Assembly (NCBI RefSeq): GCF_902459465.1
Contig: NC_047062.1
Span: forward strand, 25,289,866-25,353,865
Origin: Asterias rubens
Lineage: Eukaryota > Echinodermata > Asteroidea > Forcipulatida > Asteriidae
DNA: 64,000 bases
Direction: 5' to 3'
The translations under genes and the position numbers were made by a program. Shown piece after piece: positions 1-11,388 of this stretch. Numbering within the stretch: position 1 is the stretch's first letter; the number at the start of each line of letters is the position of its first letter. The notes beneath the pieces are model-generated. The model saw nothing but the letters and a program-made list of their open reading frames with translations. It was not told the origin of the DNA and searched no databases.

Positions 1-1112
1 CAATAGAGGGCGTTCTAAAAAATAGTGCAACCGAAAAATTAAGAGGATACTAGTACAAGTCTACTTCTGCGCCATTGTTATTCTATGTGATTCCGTGCAT
101 AATGCAATGTAATGGATTTGCTTTATAGCCGAGGGCTTGCTGTGGAAAAATCTACTGAAAAGGATGTGGTTTGGTGAGTTGTTAATTGCTTTAAAGTGAA
201 CTTAAATTGAATATTGAATGATAGCACTTTTTGTATAAATATATTGGTGTATATGGTATCTGATTCTGACTGCTTTCAAACTTTAAAATCAGAACAATTT
301 ATTTGTACTTTCTTTAGTTTCATTTCCAAGACTAAGAACTGAATGAAAGTGAAATGATTAATGAAGAAGCAAATAACTCTGGCAGTGGCAAACTCAAAAC
401 CCTGGAGCTTCCTTCCTCGCCATCATGTCAAAACGGCACCATCCATAGACTTAGTCTGTAGTACTCGGATAGTCTCCTCACAACCAACCATCAGAAACCA
501 TAATTTAGAAAGTTGAAGTTGAACTTGATATTAACGTTGAATGACAGTAACACTGCAGCAGGGAAATGTTTCCGTATCCTGCATGCTGACTAGTGCTGAC
601 ACAACTTTTTTGTTTGTAATGATTGAAATAATTACCTAATTAAAAAAACAAAAACGGAAACTTTTCCACGTTCCTCGCTTTGTGCCGAGCATTGGTCATT
701 GGGGAATGATCCTAATCATGCCAGTCAACTCATGATGTCATTGGCCGGCTGGACTGTTGGTCGCAGCGTACTCTACTGAACTTTTCATGAAGACGATAGC
801 AGAACGAACCTCATGGTTCTAGGGTAGCCTGAGCATACTTCTAGAAACTTTATATTAAGGCTCCCCTGTGAGCCTTATAGGGGTCTAGTATTTTGGGCCT
901 CCTTAACGCTACACGCTTTTCAAATCAGCGTTGATAGGTGAAAGTTTTACGACCGTTAGCCAGCAATAACTGAAGTTTCTTTTGTACTACACTACCAAAA
1001 CTTTCCCCAAATACTCAATAAAATACATTCATAATGCTTGTATTTCCTTATTGTTGAGTGAAATTAAAAAACATCGTCAAAAAATGCAATTTTCTGCTCG
1101 GTACTCACTGTG
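1..1112. other. Upstream non-coding DNA, possible untranslated first exon
   Basis: No convincing coding region is visible. A GT donor in good context (TTTG|GTGAGTT) follows position 173, and a YY1-like GCGCCATTGTT lies near 80-92, so positions 1-173 could be the end of an untranslated first exon of the downstream zinc-finger gene. That link is a guess. The rest (174-1112) shows no repeat or gene that I recognise. Confidence 0.2.
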
Positions 1113-1826
1113 GGTCGCACTAAATACCGACAACTCACGACCCCTCACAACAACTCACAACAACAATTTTTAAATGCACTTTAACAGAACATTTGAACAT
1201 AAGTCAACCGTTAAATATATGCACAAAAGTCATATGCACCCAAATCATTTTCAAACTGTTGAAAAAATTGTATTTTTAATTGTTTTTTACCCGAATTTAG
1301 TAACGAACAGTAATATCCGCCATCTTGTCGTTCGACGCACCTGGACGATTCTATTATACCGCAGGGGTGATACAATATGCAAGATGATTATTTACCTTTT
1401 TTTAAATGTATTTCATGGAGTTTAAAACAATATTATATTTAAGTTTCCCCTTTTAACTTCGAATTCCAGAGTGGCGGCTTAGTTACTAACAAGAAAGAAA
1501 AAATCAGCAGCTAAAACCAAAACGAAAAAAATAAAACTCAGCCCTCAGAAATTACGCGCCCCCTGCGGTGTAATAGAATCGTCCAAGTATGTCGAAAGAC
1601 AACATGGCAAATATTTTCGTTCGTTACTAAATTTGGGGTAAAAAACACCTTTTTTACAGTTAAAAATACAATTTTGTACACAGTTTGAAAGTGATTTAGA
1701 TGCATACGACTCTTTGGCACATATTTAACGGTTGAATTACGTTCAAATGTTTTGTTACAGTGCATTTCAAAATTGTTGTCGTGAGTTGTCGTGAGGGGTT
1801 GTGAGTTGTCGGTATTTAGTGCGACC
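1113..1826. repeat. Long fold-back element, GGTCGCAC family, copy 1
   Basis: The element begins GGTCGCACTAAATACCGACA and ends with the inverse, TATTTAGTGCGACC. Inverted similarity extends inward for roughly 300 bp per arm. CTCACTGT occurs within a base or two of both ends, consistent with a target duplication of about 8 bp. No transposase is present, so it is a non-autonomous DNA element. A second copy lies at 23458-24132. Confidence 0.75.
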
Positions 1827-1979
1827 GCTCACTGTTGTTTTTCTGCCACATCGCACGTTTTTTTACTTCTCCATATGCTCAATGCTTTATCTTTTGGTCA
1901 CTTAGGTTTAGACCTTTTTGTCAGCAATGACTCTCACCCTTGATTTAGGTAAACAAATTTTGAATAACAATTACAGTCT

Positions 1980-2686
1980 GTTTTGTTGGTTTTGTTCAGA
2001 TGATCTTCCCGTCAATGGAACTCTGCAAACTCCCACAAAGGGATATAAACGCGAAGCTGGCAACAGCCAATCCCTCTGAAACAAACATTGGTGTAATGTC
2101 TTTGATTATGTATTTTGAGTTGCACTGATCAAGAAATTGTGATTCAGTAACTAGACAACAATACTTATTCTAGATTCATTGTGAAATCAGCAATTAGTTA
2201 GATGGTAGGATTTGAGCCCACAACCTCGTGAATGCAAGTCACCGTGCAAGTCACTAGTGGTTAGAACAGCAGGACTTGCAATCACAAAGTTATGGGTTCA
2301 AATCCCCCGAGCTAACGGCTAATTTCAAAATGACTAGAATAAAGGTCCCACTGCAGCGTTAACGATAACGATAACGATCAAGATGCAAAGAGAACGCATT
2401 CTATTGGTTGAATTGCTCCACGCAGAATACGCACACGCTCATTTAACCAATGGACTGCGTTCTCTTTGCGTCGTTATCGTTATCGTTCTCGTTATCGCTG
2501 CAGTGGGACCGGGCCTTAAGTATTGTCGTCTAGTTATACTGAATCACAATTACTTGATTTGTGCGATTCATAATCATAGATGTTAAAACAATGTTTATAT
2601 GAGAGAGATCGGCTGTTACCGGCTTGGTGTTACAGTATGTTCCCTTGATGGGAAGATCATCTAACAACACCAAACAACAACAAACA
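1980..2686. repeat. Composite inverted-repeat element
   Basis: About 160 bp at the left (from GATGATCTTCCC near 1999) recurs inverted at the right (ending GGGAAGATCATC near 2661), and the similarity continues into a GTTGTTTGG-like flank. The interior near 2250-2320 contains a tRNA-like B box (GGGTTCAAATCCCC). A related sequence lies at 32590-32800. A further palindrome is inserted at 2344-2510. Confidence 0.55.
2344..2510. repeat. Small fold-back element nested in 1980-2686
   Basis: The ends GGTCCCACTGCAGCG and CGCTGCAGTGGGACC are exact inverses. Both arms carry GATAACGATAACG-type repeats and AAAGAGAACGC. It has the structure of a MITE of about 170 bp. Confidence 0.75.
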
Positions 2687-2767
2687 ATATCCACTGAAGA
2701 CCATGCTTTTCTTTGCAGATGTGACTTTCCTTTGATGTAGAGAGGGGCACCCACAGACGACCCAGAG

Positions 2768-5700
2768 ATGATGTCTATTCTGGAAACAGTGATTTCCCCA
2801 TCACCAGTTGTAGATGATGATGCACTTACAGCAGGCATCCATCCGATTGAAGGGAACACACAAGGGGTATCAGGTGAATATAGAGCCATGCAACATTTCT
2901 ACCTCCACGCTGTGATCAGGGATCACACCGGGCCTGGAATTACAAAGGCTGTGGCCTCTGTTGCCCAGTAGGGCCCTATTTCATGACTCTGCTCACCGTA
3001 AGCAAAGAATCAGCGCTTATGGACATGACGGAAGCAGGGAATTCTGTACTCTGTCAAACTTATTTCACGGGTTAGCGGGGAACTTTGGCCTGTGCTCGTG
3101 TGTACTCTAAGTTGCTAGGCATTCCACGCTTACACAGCTTGCGCAGAAATTAGGCGCTTGTTGTGCAAACGGAGAATGATGATAGTAAGCACAGAACTCG
3201 GCGGAAAGCAGAGCCATGAAATTTTGCCCTGTTCTTGGCCGTGGTGCCCCTTAAAAAAGTTTCCTATATAGATTTTAAGGTTTTCTAATAGAAGTGCTCT
3301 GTGCAAAATGGAAATGGCCTTGCCCTCTCTAAATGAAACTTTGTATGCTGAAATTGGACCCTGATCTTGGCCTTGGTGCTCTTCAAAAATTTCCTATAGA
3401 CTTTAAGATTTTCTAGTGGAAGATTTTAAGGTTTTCTAATAGAAGTGCTCTGTGCAAAATGAAAATGGCCTTGCCCTCTCTAAGATGAAACTTTAGGCCT
3501 GCCCACCTTAAGTTTTTGACACAACCTGGGAAGCTGCAGGAGAGGGTTCACCTTATTTAGGGGATGTGACTTTTTATTTCAAATGTCAAGTAATAAACTG
3601 CAAGGGAAACTTACTGTTTAAAATGTTATTAATTTAGGGACAAAGAAAAATTAACTCTTCAAAAGGTCTGGGTACTTTTTGTAACACAAAACACAATGTT
3701 CACAGATTTACATAAAAGGAACACGTTGCCTTGGATCGGTCAAGTTGGTCTTTGAAAAGGGTTTGTAACCGTTTGTTATAAAATGCATATGAGTAGAGAG
3801 ATATTTTAAAAGTATTTTAAATGATCCACACAAGTATCACTCGAATTGCGTGGTTTTTCCTTTCACCTCTTCGACTAACACGGTCAGCCATTTATGTTGA
3901 CTCCCATAAATGGGCGACCGTGTTAGTTCGCAAAATAAAAGGAAAACCACGCAATTTCGAGACAAATTTGTGTGGATCGTTGTATTCTACTTTTAAAATA
4001 TCTTTCTAATCATATGCACTTTATAACAAACGGTTCCAAACGCTTTTTAAGACCAACTCGACTGGTCCAAGGCAACGTGTTCCTTTGTACACAGTTTGAA
4101 GATATTGATGGTAGAAAGCTTCCCTTAAAATATTACTTGCTGAGGTGCTGTAGTTTTTTAGAAATGAGTAAAAACAATGTCATGAAAATAATTTTAGTCT
4201 TCATGACTTGTTTGAGTACCCAAATCCTTTAAAGGCAGTGGACACTATTGGTAATTACGCAAAATAATGATTATCATAAAAGCTTACTTGTTAACGAGTA
4301 ATGGGGAGAGATTATGATGTGAATCCCCCAAAACGCCCAAGCTTAGGTGTAACATCAACGCAAGAAGTAACTATAACTAGTAAACTTGTGGGTACAACCA
4401 AGTGTAAATCTATTTTGGTAGGAGTGTTGGCTCTAAAAAAAAGCCAGTGTGTGTGTATGCTTTGAATAGCATACTTTGTTCGTCTTCAGCATTCTCCTGA
4501 CACTGCTCTTTTCAGAGCCAACACTTCTACCAAAAGAGATTACACATGGTTGTACCCGCAAGTTTGCATTTACTTCATATTATCCACACAATGCAAAGCT
4601 TCAAAAATCAATTAATGACTATGGGTTATTTATTTTAATTTAATTTTTTTGTGTGGTGCAGATGGAGTATTTTCTGAGACATTTGATGACAAGAATCCTT
4701 CGGAGGAGAGTGACGTAGCATTTATCTCCTCTAGTGAAGTGACCGAATCTGAAGAAGGAAGCAATCATGTAGAACTAGAAGCCCTGGTCGAGACTAGCAA
4801 ACCAAAGGAAGACTTTACACCAAGTAAGGAAATATCCTTTCCTTTAAAGGAACATTACAGAATTGGTCTTTGCTTACAAAACAGTTGCTGACAGTGTAAG
4901 CACTTTATGTAATCCACCATATACATAAACTGACAAACCTGTAGAAGTTTTAGATTGATTGGCCGTCTTGGTCACGAGAGAATAGTGAAAAACCGATTAC
5001 AAATTTTGCATTGCATCGATGCCAAAATAAAAATGAATACAACGCTCACTGAGCAATAAACTCCAAACGCGAAGTTGGATTCTTGATTTCTCATCAAATA
5101 TGACATTGCAGACAGAAATATTTCAAGGGATGTTTTCAACTATCATCATCATTAGACCGTGTTAGTTTTATGTAAACCTGTGATCTTCACGATTTTTGTT
5201 TCTTACCAATTCTGTAACGTTCCTTTAATCAGGACTTTGACCACAGGATTTTCCAAACTGTTACTGTCGTACCCAGATAACTATGACCCTTAAACATATT
5301 TTATTGAGTTGTTCTCTTTTGTATTTCTTTTTCAGACAATTCCAAAAAAAATTATATCAAATATCTTTCTTACCATATTTATTTTATTATAAATGATTGT
5401 TACCCTGAGCACTCAATACGAAAGCACCATGTCGCGATAACAAGCTCCTGCTTGAAGTGGTTAAAAATAATACAAAGGTATTGGTCTTGAGTGTATGAAA
5501 GACCTTCTCACTGCTAAGCTTCTTGGCATGTTGGGGCCGAGTATTCTAGTGCATTAGACTCAAGTTCAGATTGGGGATGAGTGGCATGTCGTGGCCGAGT
5601 GTCCGAGTGCACTCTGGTGTTTCCGATCAGAAGAGTTTTGGTTCAACTCTGGATCTTGGCACTTGTGTCCTTAAGCAAGGCACTAAAATAATCATTATTT

Positions 5701-8700
5701 CTTCATGCTTTGATCTCTTCTTTATTTGTGGGTATTAATTGGCAGGATAGAAAGATATTTGTGAGACTCTAACTCGACATGTGAACATCATTCTTTTGAA
5801 ACCAAGATGTTGAACTTAGGGGGAAAAAGACCTCCGGACTTGTCCTATCTTGGGTTTACTGACCTGACACTGAAATCATTGTAAAATTGGAGCCCTGCCT
5901 GAAATGAGGCAAATATGCTGACTTCACATTCTTATTTTCATCAGGTACACTATGTGTCAACCCATCCATCTTGCAAAATGGTGAAGAGTCTTTGATCACC
6001 CTTGAAGGTGCCCCTCCTCTCAGCCCCTCACATGGTGATGATGAAGTCAGCAAGACGAGGGATACTACACAAACTGGGGTCAATGATAATGGTGAGATTT
6101 GTTGTATTCTCACAGGGGTATCAATGTCTGAATCCGTAATTAAAAGCACTAGGCACGTTTGGTAATTGTCAAAGACCAGTCTTCTCACTTGGTGTATCTC
6201 AACATATGCATAAAATAACAAACCTGTGAAAATTTGAGCTCAATTGGTCGTCAAAGTTGGGAGAGAAAAATGAAAGAAAAAACAACCTTGTCGTACAAGT
6301 TGTGTGCTTTCAGATGCGCGAATTCGAGACCTCAGCTTAGGTCTCGAGTTCAATTCTAATATTTTAATGAGAAATTGCTTCATTTTCATAAACTACGTTA
6401 CTTCAGAGGGAGCCGTTTCTCACAATGTTTTATACTATCAACAGCTCTCCTTTGCTTGTTACCAAGTAAGTTGTTATGCTAACCATTATTTTGAGTAATT
6501 ACCAATAGTGTCCATTGCTTTCAAGAGGGGCTCTAAGGGTAAATTCAGTTTTGTGATTCATTCATTTTTTAATAGTCTCTAACCTCATGTTAAAATGGTT
6601 TCAAATAACACTGTGTTTGATACCCTTAAAGTGTAATTTTGTCAAAAACCCAAAACATTCAGTGTGGTCACATTTCAAATACATGGGTCTGTAATTTTTG
6701 CTCCGATTTTTTTAATAATGCCAGAATGTTGATGAATTTTAGTCAAAATGGCATTGCACAAAAAACAACTCTTTGGATTGTACAGACCCATTTGTTTTTG
6801 GTGTTGATGGGGCCATGTTTTAAATTTCATTCTACAGTGAGGTTAGAGACTTGAATTTTGTTCCTGTTGTTAACATGAAGCAGACAGTTCTCTTAGAACT
6901 AAGTATTCCCTTGAATTTCAAAGACTGAATATATGTTGATACCTCACGATGCAATGCCTCAAAACCCCCAGATAATTGCAAAATGTTCAAGCTGTAGAAT
7001 GCTAGAGGTTTTTGGTTGAATAGTGCAGGACAAATTAAACATGTAAACAAAATTTGCTCTCGCCTCAACTTCAATGTTTGCAATTTATTTGATTTTTTTT
7101 GTTTTGATTTTTTTTCTTCAGATGAATCCATTCCAAGCCGCTCAGAATCTTCAGTCGGGCAGACTAGCCTTGTTAAATGCCCAGACATCTCTAGCGCTTC
7201 ATCAACAGAAGCACAGATGGGTACTACAGTCGAAGTACAGGCTACCCTGTTACAAGATGGACCTCCTGCACAAGGCCCTCATCCCAATCAGGAATCGACC
7301 AAGGTAGAGGAGCATTCCCTGAAATGCCCCGAGTGTGACTTAACGTTCGCCAATGCTATATCCTTGAATGCACATCAGCTGACGCATAAAGCCGACAGCC
7401 AGTTTGTGTGTGGTATATGCGGCAAGGGCTTCAACACCGAGAGCTTATTGAGCCGTCACTTCATAACGCATTCCGAGAGCCGTCGTTACACCTGTACGCA
7501 CTGCGGTAGGATTTTCAGAAACATCCTGAGTTTCCAGAAACATGAGAAGCTCCACACTGTAGGGAAGGTCTTCACATGTAAAGACTGTGGAAAGGCCTTC
7601 CGACATAAGCATATCCTACAGAAGCATCGGTATAGTCACCGGAAAAAAGTCCGCATCGAGTACGCGTGCGAACATTGCAGTGAATGCTTCTCAACCATTA
7701 AGGAACTACAGCGACATGAACGCTTTGACCATGTTAGGAAAGACAAGGGCAACCAGTTCAAACGTCTCCACAATTGTAAGGAATGTGGTGAGAGCTTCCA
7801 GAGAAGCAGCCAGCTCAAAGAGCACCTCAAGATTCACGCCGTCCAGAAGCAGAACTTCTGTAATGATTGCGGAAGGGGTTACGCTTCGTCAACAGCTCTT
7901 CTGAATCATCGCTGCTTCCGTGCCAGGAAGACCTCGTTTGCATGTAAAGAGTGCGGGAGGCGGTTCACGAGTAAACAAGATGTGTTGGACCATGAGAGGA
8001 TGCACGAGAACGAGAGAGAGTTTGACTGCGAGTTGTGCCCCAAGAGCTTCAACTCTGAGTCTGAGCTCGACGACCACACAGCTGTCCACAGACAACCAAA
8101 TAGCTTCAAATGTAGACATTGTGATAAGTGCTTCAAGAAGAAGGGATTCCTGACCAATCATGAGAAGTCACACAAAACAAAAAAGCTCAGAACACAAAAA
8201 GTAGGCAAATCAAAACCGCGGGAACCAGCTCATAATCACATCATCAGAGATTTGGATAAGAAAACGTCGGAGCAACAACATGAATCGGTTTTTATCGAAT
8301 CGGAGGGAGTCTACAAATGCAAAGACTGTGGGAAGACATTTAAGCAGAAGGGTCAAACGATTAACCACCAAAGAAAAGAGACCAACCAGCGGACGTTTGT
8401 CTGCACCCAGTGCCCCAATACCTACATCACCAGTGCTCATCTGAAGGCTCACGTGCTCACTCATTCTAAGAATGCAGAGAAGAAATGCGAAGGATGCGGG
8501 AGGGAGTTCAACTACAAGAGCAACCTGACAAGCCATCAGAGACAATGTCCCCAAATGGCCGGCAAGAGGAGTGCTGTAACGAACCATCGTAGGAGGTACA
8601 ATCACCAAGCCAAATCAACAACGTCTGATGGGATCGACAATGGATCAAAGACGCCACATAATGGAGATACGGAAGAGGAGACAACCCAGGATGATACTTT

Positions 8701-10726
8701 AAGAAACTCACATGATGAGATGAAACATGTGAGTTATTATAATAAGGAAATGAGAATGTACGAATGCAAGGACTGCGGACAGACTTTCAAGCAAAAGGGC
8801 CAAACTGTATACCACCAGAGGAAGGTCAGTAACGAGCGCCTCTTTGTTTGCAAAGTATGCAAGAAGGCCTTCCTAACAAGCCCCCATCTCAAGGCCCATG
8901 AGCTTGTGCACACCACAGAGAAACCACTCTGCTGCGCTGGCTGCGGGAAACGATTCAACTACAAGTGCAATCTGAAGACCCATCAGAGGAACGGATGCGT
9001 CGGCTTGAACCCCGAAGGTGAGCCGGCACTCTCCAAGATGAAACTGTTTAAGTGCGAGGAGTGCGGGAAGGAGTTCAAGCTGAAATTGTACTTTGATAAG
9101 CACCAGAAGATGCACGAACACAAAAGACTCCAGCAAGAGGCCGGGGAAGTTGTGTCTGACCTTGACGAAATGGGTAGACGCAAAGAGCACCTGTCCGATT
9201 ACAATGAAGAAGACGGAACGTACAAGTGTCGGGACTGTGGGTTACTTTTCAAGCAGTCTGGACAGGCACTGTATCATGTCAGGAAGTATAGCAACGAGAG
9301 GAGATTTGTCTGCAAGGTTTGCCCCAAGAGCTTCCTGACCAGTGCTCATCTGAAGAGTCACATCATGTCCCACACTAAAGAGAAACCATACAAATGCTGG
9401 TACTGCGGCAAAGGTTTTAATCACAACTCTAACCGGAAGTACCACCAGAGGATATCGTGCAATGAGAGACCAGCCCCGGGAGAAGGCAGCCGACCTGAAG
9501 AGGAGAGCTCCCCTGAGAGCAGTAAGGGTCAGGACGAGGTTAAGAAGCCAATCGAGTGTGTCGTTTGTAACAAGCAGTTTAAGTTATCCCATAGCTGGAA
9601 GGTCCACATGAGGGTCCATACACGGGAGCAGCCCTTCCTCTGTGAGTACTGTGGTAAGGCTTTCCGCTGTCGGAGCAACCTCTATGTCCATCGAAACAGC
9701 CACACCAAAGAGAGGCCGTTCTTGTGCAACTACTGCGGTAAAAACTTTGCGCAGTTATCACATGTCCGAGTCCACGAAGCAATCCACAGTACAGAGAAGC
9801 CCTACAAGTGTGAGATATGTGACAAGAGTTTCAACCAGGAGTTTTATCTGAAGCGGCATAAAGTCATGCACACGGATGATCGGCCGTTTTCATGCTCCTG
9901 CGGGAAATCCTTTAAGTACAGAGGAAGTTTAGTATCACATAAGGCAACACACAGCCCAAAGAGACCTTACAGCTGTCACCTGTGTGAGAAAGCCTTCAAG
10001 CAGAGCTGCCACCTCAAAGTCCACATCCTGACGCACGGCGAAACGAAACCGTACAAGTGTGACAAATGCCAGAAGGCGTTCATTCGTAAGAATCAGCTAA
10101 GCCGCCACCAGAGAAGCCACAGCGACGAGCGGTGTTACGCCTGCCCAGTGTGCGGGAAGGACTTCAAGCACAGCTCCAGTATGAAACGACACCAGGAACG
10201 CAAACACAAGGAGAACGTGGAGATGAGCGTCGACACCGCAACACAAGAAGCGCAGCCCGTGTATGATAGCTTACCATTCCCGCAAACCCCAACAGAGAAG
10301 GACGACATGCCTGTTGCGAAACCCAAGACACAGTGGCCTGCTCCCGTGCTTGATGGCAGAGCGAACCTAGATCAGGGTAGTCAGATGAACATAGGCGGGC
10401 AGATCGAGGCAAGTAATGTGTCAGCCCAGCGTGTAGATAACAGGGTACTAACTCAGATGGATGGAACAAGGATGACCAGTCAGCCGGTCGACTGCAGAAT
10501 GACCAACCAACCAATAGACTACAGGGTGTCCCCACAGATGCCTGACGGTCGGATCCAGGCATCCCAATCCCTTGTCTCGGGTCATTTGGGACTATCTGGT
10601 CATCCGGTTTACTCTGAGGCTCAATATATACAAGGTCCAGAGTTTGCGTCAGTCCACCTGCCACATATCGGTACGTTTGACTTCAGGACTAACACAACCG
10701 GTAATGTAGATTACACTGTACTGTAA
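2768..10726 (+). CDS. Multi-finger C2H2 zinc-finger protein (1,339 aa, 4 coding exons)
   Basis: Proposed exons are 2768-2873, 4662-4823, 5945-6091 and 7122-10726; every junction is GT-AG and phase 1, and the total is 4,020 nt with stop. The acceptor at 2717-2718 puts 49 nt of 5' UTR before tandem ATGs at 2768 and 2771. Residues 1-204 are acidic and Ser/Thr-rich with no recognised KRAB, SCAN or BTB domain. About 28 C2H2-type fingers follow (residues ~205-1167), in a block of ten, three repeated three-finger modules, and a C-terminal run of eight with near-canonical linkers. One finger (near 7855-7915) is degenerate. Residues 1168-1339 are a Gln/Met/Asp-rich tail with short repeats. C2H2 arrays of this kind usually bind DNA and act in the nucleus; target and sign of regulation are unknown. 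I cannot name an orthologue. Upstream untranslated exons are not located. The finger exon is certain, the small exons are supported by phase only. Confidence 0.85.
2971..3230. repeat. Fold-back element, GGGCCCAATTTCATGGCTCTG family, copy 1
   Basis: Terminal inverted repeats read GGGCCCTATTTCATGACTCTG and CAGAGCCATGAAATTTTGCCC. Interior blocks are shared with copies at 26800-27050 and 48241-48464. It lies in the first intron of the zinc-finger CDS. Confidence 0.75.
3236..3500. repeat. Dispersed GGCCTTGGTGC repeat, two tandem copies
   Basis: Two adjacent copies share TTGGCCxTGGTGC, TTTAAGGTTTTCTA, GAAGTGCTCTGTGC and ATGGCCTTGCCCTCTCTAA. Related sequence recurs near 32440-32600, 37250-37450, 39375-39505, 46600-46690 and 52655-52795. 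Confidence 0.6.
3718..4084. repeat. Middle nested fold-back element
   Basis: The arms AGGAACACGTTGCCTTGGAT and ATCC-type inverse GCAACGTGTTCCT are mirrored, as are the deeper blocks AACCGTTTGTTATAAA and TTTATAACAAACGGTT. It interrupts the 3655-4233 element and is itself interrupted at 3823-3978. Confidence 0.8.
3823..3978. repeat. Innermost nested palindrome
   Basis: Ends GATCCACACAA and TTGTGTGGATC are exact inverses, and deeper AATTGCGTGGTTTT / AAAACCACGCAATT and CTAACACGGTC / GACCGTGTTAG arms form an almost complete hairpin of about 156 bp. Confidence 0.8.
4233..4340. repeat. Truncated TTAAAGGCAGTGGACAC element
   Basis: It starts with the family tip AAAGGCAGTGGACACTATTG and runs through the GAGTAATGGGGAGAG block, then breaks off. 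Full copies occur at 11036, 25412 and 34219. Confidence 0.65.
4382..4566. repeat. Fold-back element in zinc-finger intron 1
   Basis: Left arm AACTTGTGGGTACAACCA and right arm TGGTTGTACCCGCAAGTTT pair, as do GGTAGGAGTGTTGGCTCT and AGAGCCAACACTTCTACC. It ends about 95 bp before exon 2. Confidence 0.75.
5575..5760 (+). repeat. tRNA-derived SINE, Ser/Leu-like family, copy 1 (degenerate)
   Basis: A box-like GTGGCCGAGTG and B box-like GGTTCAACTC are followed by the family body CACTTGTGTCCTTAAGCAAG. Better copies are at 27325-27690 and 43330-43590. Confidence 0.5.
6139..6524 (-). repeat. TTAA-flanked fold-back element, inverted copy in zinc-finger intron 3
   Basis: Reverse-orientation copy of the GGCAGTGGACAC family: it contains AAAGACCAGTCTTCTCACTTG, AACAAACCTGTGAAAATTTG and GGGAGCCGTTTCTCACAATG and ends CAATAGTGTCCATTGCTTT. 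The left tip has diverged. Confidence 0.7.
6850..7010 (-). repeat. GAGGCATTGCATGGTGAGGTAT repeat fragment
   Basis: ATACCTCACGATGCAATGCCTC is the inverse of the block at 12120-12150, and ACAGTTCTCTTAGAACTAAG matches a further block there. The fragment sits about 110 bp before the large zinc-finger exon. It is shared with 12115-12330 and 30727-31232. Confidence 0.5.
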
Positions 10727-11035
10727 ATGTTTACACGTATGTTTTAAGGCTAAGGTCTCATCCAGCGCAATTACCCAGGGCGGTTTAGCAGGACTAGAAA
10801 GAAATTGGGAAATAACTGGACTTTTTTACTGAACCAGATTATTTATTGAAAAGACCAGAGTCAACATGTACATGCGAACTGTTTTATTAAAAAAAACAGC
10901 AAGACTATGAGAACATTTATCTCATAATTTTGTCATTTATGGGCAAGTATTCTCTGATACTCAGCAGAATTGAAAGGTAATACTTGAGCATCTTTTTGTT
11001 ATGGCCTTGCTCAAGTGTAAATTTTAAGCCTTGGT
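10727..11035 (+). other. 3' UTR region of the zinc-finger gene
   Basis: No coding signal is seen after the TAA at 10724-10726. ATTAAA in TTTTATTAAAAAAAAC near 10885 is a possible non-canonical polyadenylation signal; no AATAAA is obvious before the next repeat. Confidence 0.3.
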
Positions 11036-11388
11036 TTAAAGGCAGTGGACACTATTGGTAATTACGTAGTGGGGAGAGGTTGATAGTATAAAACATTGTG
11101 AGAAACAGCTCCCTCTGAAGTAACTTAGTTTTCAAGAAAGAAGTCATTTTCCACGAAGTTGATTTCGAGACCTCATATATTTAGAACTTGAGGTCTCAAA
11201 ATCAAGCATTAGAAAGCACACAACTTTGTGTGACAAGGGTGTTTTTTCTTTCATTATTATTTTGCAAGTTCGATGACCGATTGAGCTTAAAAGACTGATT
11301 GAGGTTTGTTATTTCATGCATAATGTTGAGATACATCAAGTGAGAAGACTGGTCTTTGACAGTTACCAAAAGTGTTCACTGTCTTTAA
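11036..11388 (+). repeat. TTAA-flanked fold-back element (GGCAGTGGACAC family), complete copy
   Basis: It starts TTAAAGGCAGTGGACACT and ends AGTGTTCACTGTCTTTAA. A central near-palindrome (GAGACCTCA...TGAGGTCTC) sits between the arms. It is 353 bp with no coding capacity. Confidence 0.85.

Larger units (their letters stand above)
3655..4233. repeat. Outer fold-back element carrying two nested insertions
   Basis: The left end AAAGGTCTGGGTAC matches the right end GTACCCAAATCCTTT in inverse. Internal blocks (ACACAAAACACAATGTTCACAG and a CTGAGGTGCTGTAG segment) recur at 24973-25342 and 53256-53580. It has been split by the element at 3718-4084. Confidence 0.75.

Noticed and set aside
7016..7121. 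Extension of the zinc-finger exon upstream
   Set aside because: The sequence is a pyrimidine-rich intron end with an excellent acceptor (TTTTTTTCTTCAG), and phase 1 joining works at 7122.
10164..10664. 166-residue minus-strand frame opposite the zinc-finger C-terminus
   Set aside because: It is antisense to a confident coding exon and has no recognised domain.
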